This document shows, in pieces, positions 5,577-6,564 of a stretch of 6,564 bases of DNA. The notes beneath the pieces were generated by a model. That model ran no database searches, was not told the DNA's origin, and saw nothing but the letters and a program-made list of their open reading frames with translations. The stretch comes from Elusimicrobiota bacterium (GTDB lineage: Bacteria; Elusimicrobiota; Elusimicrobia; UBA1565; UBA9628): positions 1 to 6,564 of the forward strand of contig JAGWMT010000179.1 in assembly GCA_028871595.1 (NCBI GenBank), read 5' to 3'. The number at the start of each line of letters is the position of its first letter. Within the stretch, counting starts at the first letter, position 1. Position numbers and translations under genes: made by a program.

Positions 5577-5600
5577 TCGACGGTCGTCAGGGAGAGGTAA

Positions 5601-5663
5601 ATGTTCGGTATCGGCGGGATCGCCGGCGATTTCCAGTCATGGGGATTTTTTATTCTACGATGA
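5601..5663 (+). CDS. Possible 20-residue leader or micro-protein
   Basis: ATG 5601 is preceded by GGAGAGG (5591-5597), the strongest ribosome-binding sequence in the window. It opens a 20-codon frame ending TGA 5661-5663, encoding a Gly/Phe-rich hydrophobic peptide beginning MFGIGGIAGDF. It lies 24 nt after exbD2 and runs through the candidate terminator hairpin, so translation of it would affect termination. Equally it may be a chance ORF or the start of a lost gene. No homologue is recognised. Confidence 0.2.
   Translation: MFGIGGIAGDFQSWGFFILR
5629..5651 (+). terminator. Candidate weak Rho-independent terminator after exbD2
   Basis: ATTTCCA (5629-5635) pairs with TGGGGAT (5640-5646) as a 7-bp stem including two G-U pairs, with loop GTCA. 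The stem is followed at once by the only six-T run in the region (5646-5651). It is about 55 nt after the exbD2 stop, where the operon should end. Weak stem, so moderate to low confidence. A second GC-rich hairpin (CGGCG-ggat-CGCCG, 5612-5625) lies just upstream. Confidence 0.4.
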
Positions 5664-5690
5664 TCACGCCACAGGCGCACAATTCCCGGG

Positions 5691-5710
5691 GAAATTAGCC
5701 GGAGAATTTC
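5691..5710 (+). repeat. Short inverted repeat before the M23 fragment
   Basis: GAAATT (5691-5696) and AATTTC (5705-5710) form a 6-bp inverted repeat with an 8-nt loop, 10 nt before the ATG at 5721. It could be an operator or chance; no good -10/-35 pair is visible around it. Confidence 0.25.
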
Positions 5711-5720
5711 ACTTTAACAA

Positions 5721-5969
5721 ATGAATTTCGCGGCGCTCATTGCCTGCCTATTTATCACCGCTGCGACTGCGCGTGCGGAACAATGGCCCTTTGACGGCAC
5801 GCCCGTTTTCAGCAGCGACTTCGGCCCACGCATGCCACCTCCGGCTGGTGGCACTTCGATCCACCCCGGCATTGATATTAAACCTTCAACGAATGGCCAA
5901 ATAATCGGCACTCCTACAGCGGCTGGGTGCGGCCATCCGCAACGCGGGCCCCGGCATGAAATTCGATAA
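5721..5969 (+). pseudogene. 5' fragment of an M23 (LytM-type) metallopeptidase gene
   Basis: The 82-codon ORF starts with a signal peptide (1-19, 'MNFAALIACLFITAATARA', cleavage before EQW). Then comes the opening of an M23 domain: 'PVFSSDFGPRMPPPAGG' (S-x-F-G-x-R motif) and 'HPGIDI' with the first two zinc ligands, His and Asp. M23 enzymes cut peptidoglycan peptides. After 'GTPTAAG' homology stops; the residual codons read the following porV-like DNA out of frame to TAA 5967-5969. The remaining domain, including the catalytic H-x-H, is absent, so the product cannot be an active peptidase. Base composition up to about 5915 is much lower in GC than the rest of the window, suggesting transferred DNA. 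Alternatives are a genuine recombination scar or a contig-assembly chimera. The signal peptide and domain start are seen directly; the family call is from motifs. Confidence 0.7.
5914..5926. other. Junction between M23-like and porV-like DNA
   Basis: Recognisable M23 sequence (frame of 5721) ends here and recognisable PorV sequence ('RLGAAIRNAGPGMKF', frame of 5956) begins at about 5920. The frame differs on each side, and composition switches from AT-richer to strongly GC-rich. No terminal repeat or target duplication is visible at the join. Confidence 0.6.
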
Positions 5970-6300
5970 TCAACGAAATGATCTGCCGCTGCGGCTGGCG
6001 TACGGCGCGGCGTACAAATTCAGCGGCGGCCACGCCGTCACGGCGGAACTGACGAACGGGCCGCGCGGGGCGGGGACGGACGTCGGGTTTGGCGGGGAGT
6101 ACCTGGCGGTCAAGAACGTCTATTTGCGTGCCGGCTACACGACGCAGTCGGCCATCACGGGCGGGTCGGGCTTCGACGCCGCGCGCGGCCTCACCCTCGG
6201 CCTGGGGCTTAAGCGCGACCGCTGGTTCCTCGACTATGCCGCGGTGCCGATGGGCGAGCTGGGATCGACGCATCGCTTCAGCCTGGGGGTCCAATGGTAA
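5920..6300 (+). pseudogene. C-terminal part of a PorV/UPF0164-like outer-membrane protein
   Basis: From about 5920 the frame reads 'RLGAAIRNAGPGMKF', then alternating strands, 'GGEYLAVKNVYLRAGYTT', 'GLTLGLGLKRDRWFLDYAAVPMGELG' and the terminal 'STHRFSLGVQW' before TAA. Gly-rich amphipathic strands and the DYA.vP.GeLG.THRfSLg ending are typical of PorV/PorQ-type barrels, which are usually about 300 residues or more. Only the last ~126 codons remain; the signal peptide and most of the barrel are missing, and a stop in frame at 5902-5904 bars any extension. The first ATG, 5956, has no ribosome site but lies 14 nt before the stop of the M23 fragment ORF, so coupled re-initiation could make a 114-residue peptide. 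That peptide would lack a signal and could not reach the outer membrane. The final aromatic residue (Trp) fits a BAM-recognised C-terminus. Best read as a gene remnant. Confidence 0.7.
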
Positions 6301-6564
6301 GCGTCTTACTGACCATCGCGTTAGCAACCGCCCTCCACGCCTCAGCACCGGCCAAGACGGAAATATCGCAGGACATCACCGTCCACGCCCGCGCCGCCGC
6401 GCCGTCCTTGGCCGTCCCGCCTCCGTCGCCCGCCCCGCCGCTGGTGGACGAAGTGCTCAACTCCCTGAGACTGGGCCGCGGGGTGGGGGAAGCGCCTCCG
6501 GAGACCGTCCACACCACGCCGGAGTCGGTCCGCCTTGAACAGCCCTTCCCGGACCCGCCCTTCC
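6294..6564 (+). CDS. Exported protein of unknown function, N-terminal part (runs off window)
   Basis: ATG 6294 overlaps the porV-like stop (ATGGTAA), and the frame is open for all 90 remaining codons, so the 3' end is outside the window. The N-terminus 'VSVLLTIALATALHASA' is a short signal peptide with cleavage likely after 'ASA'. The mature start 'KTEISQDITVHARAAAPSL' is followed by a Pro-rich linker ('PPPSPAPPLVDEVLNSLRLG') and 'EQPFPDPPF'. No domain is recognisable in the visible part. The 7-nt overlap implies that it was translationally coupled to the intact porV gene and may act with it at the cell surface. With porV broken, its transcription must now come from the new upstream sequence or not at all. 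Frame, overlap and signal peptide are seen; the functional link is inferred. Confidence 0.7.
   Translation, partial: MVSVLLTIALATALHASAPAKTEISQDITVHARAAAPSLAVPPPSPAPPLVDEVLNSLRLGRGVGEAPPETVHTTPESVRLEQPFPDPPF

Overview
The window comes from a high-GC, didermal (outer-membrane-bearing) bacterium. Nearly every gene encodes an envelope or exported protein: a TonB-type C-terminal domain, a large periplasmic TPR protein, an ExbB/TolQ-ExbD-ExbD proton-channel operon and the C-terminal end of a PorV/UPF0164-like outer-membrane barrel. This mix, with short Pro/Ala-rich secreted proteins, would fit a high-GC Elusimicrobiota-type genome, but the phylum is inferred and was not tested.

Layout, all on the + strand. 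(1) 2-589: 3' part of a TonB-family protein that enters from the left. (2) 661-1134: small secreted Pro/Ala-rich protein of unknown function. (3) 1192-3393: 733-residue exported TPR protein with a strong promoter whose predicted RNA start falls on the GTG. (4) 3393-4003: a small secreted Cys-Pro-Cys protein of unknown function, enclosed by an inverted pair of a 25-nt AT-rich repeat, with a third diverged copy between the left repeat and the gene. (5) 4015-5576: a promoter with an inverted repeat over its -35 box, then overlapping exbB, exbD and exbD. (6) 5577-5720: probable weak terminator and a tiny ORF. (7) 5721-6300: a lower-GC 5' fragment of an M23 peptidase gene joined out of frame to the 3' third of a porV-like gene. 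(8) 6294-6564: start of an exported protein that runs off the window.

The likely joint function is energised envelope work. The ExbB/ExbD/ExbD complex would use the proton gradient in the inner membrane. The TonB-family protein would carry force across the periplasm. The TPR protein would be a periplasmic scaffold. One ExbB-type with two ExbD-type proteins plus TPR and TonB-domain partners recalls both TonB systems of some didermal phyla and the AglRQS gliding motor of myxobacteria; the sequence alone does not decide between them.

The observations most worth following up are the 25-nt repeat family abutting stop codons around the 3543 gene, the M23/PorV junction near 5914-5926, and the recurring placement of -10 boxes 6-8 nt before start codons, which predicts leaderless mRNAs. 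No RNA gene, CRISPR array or transposase was seen.
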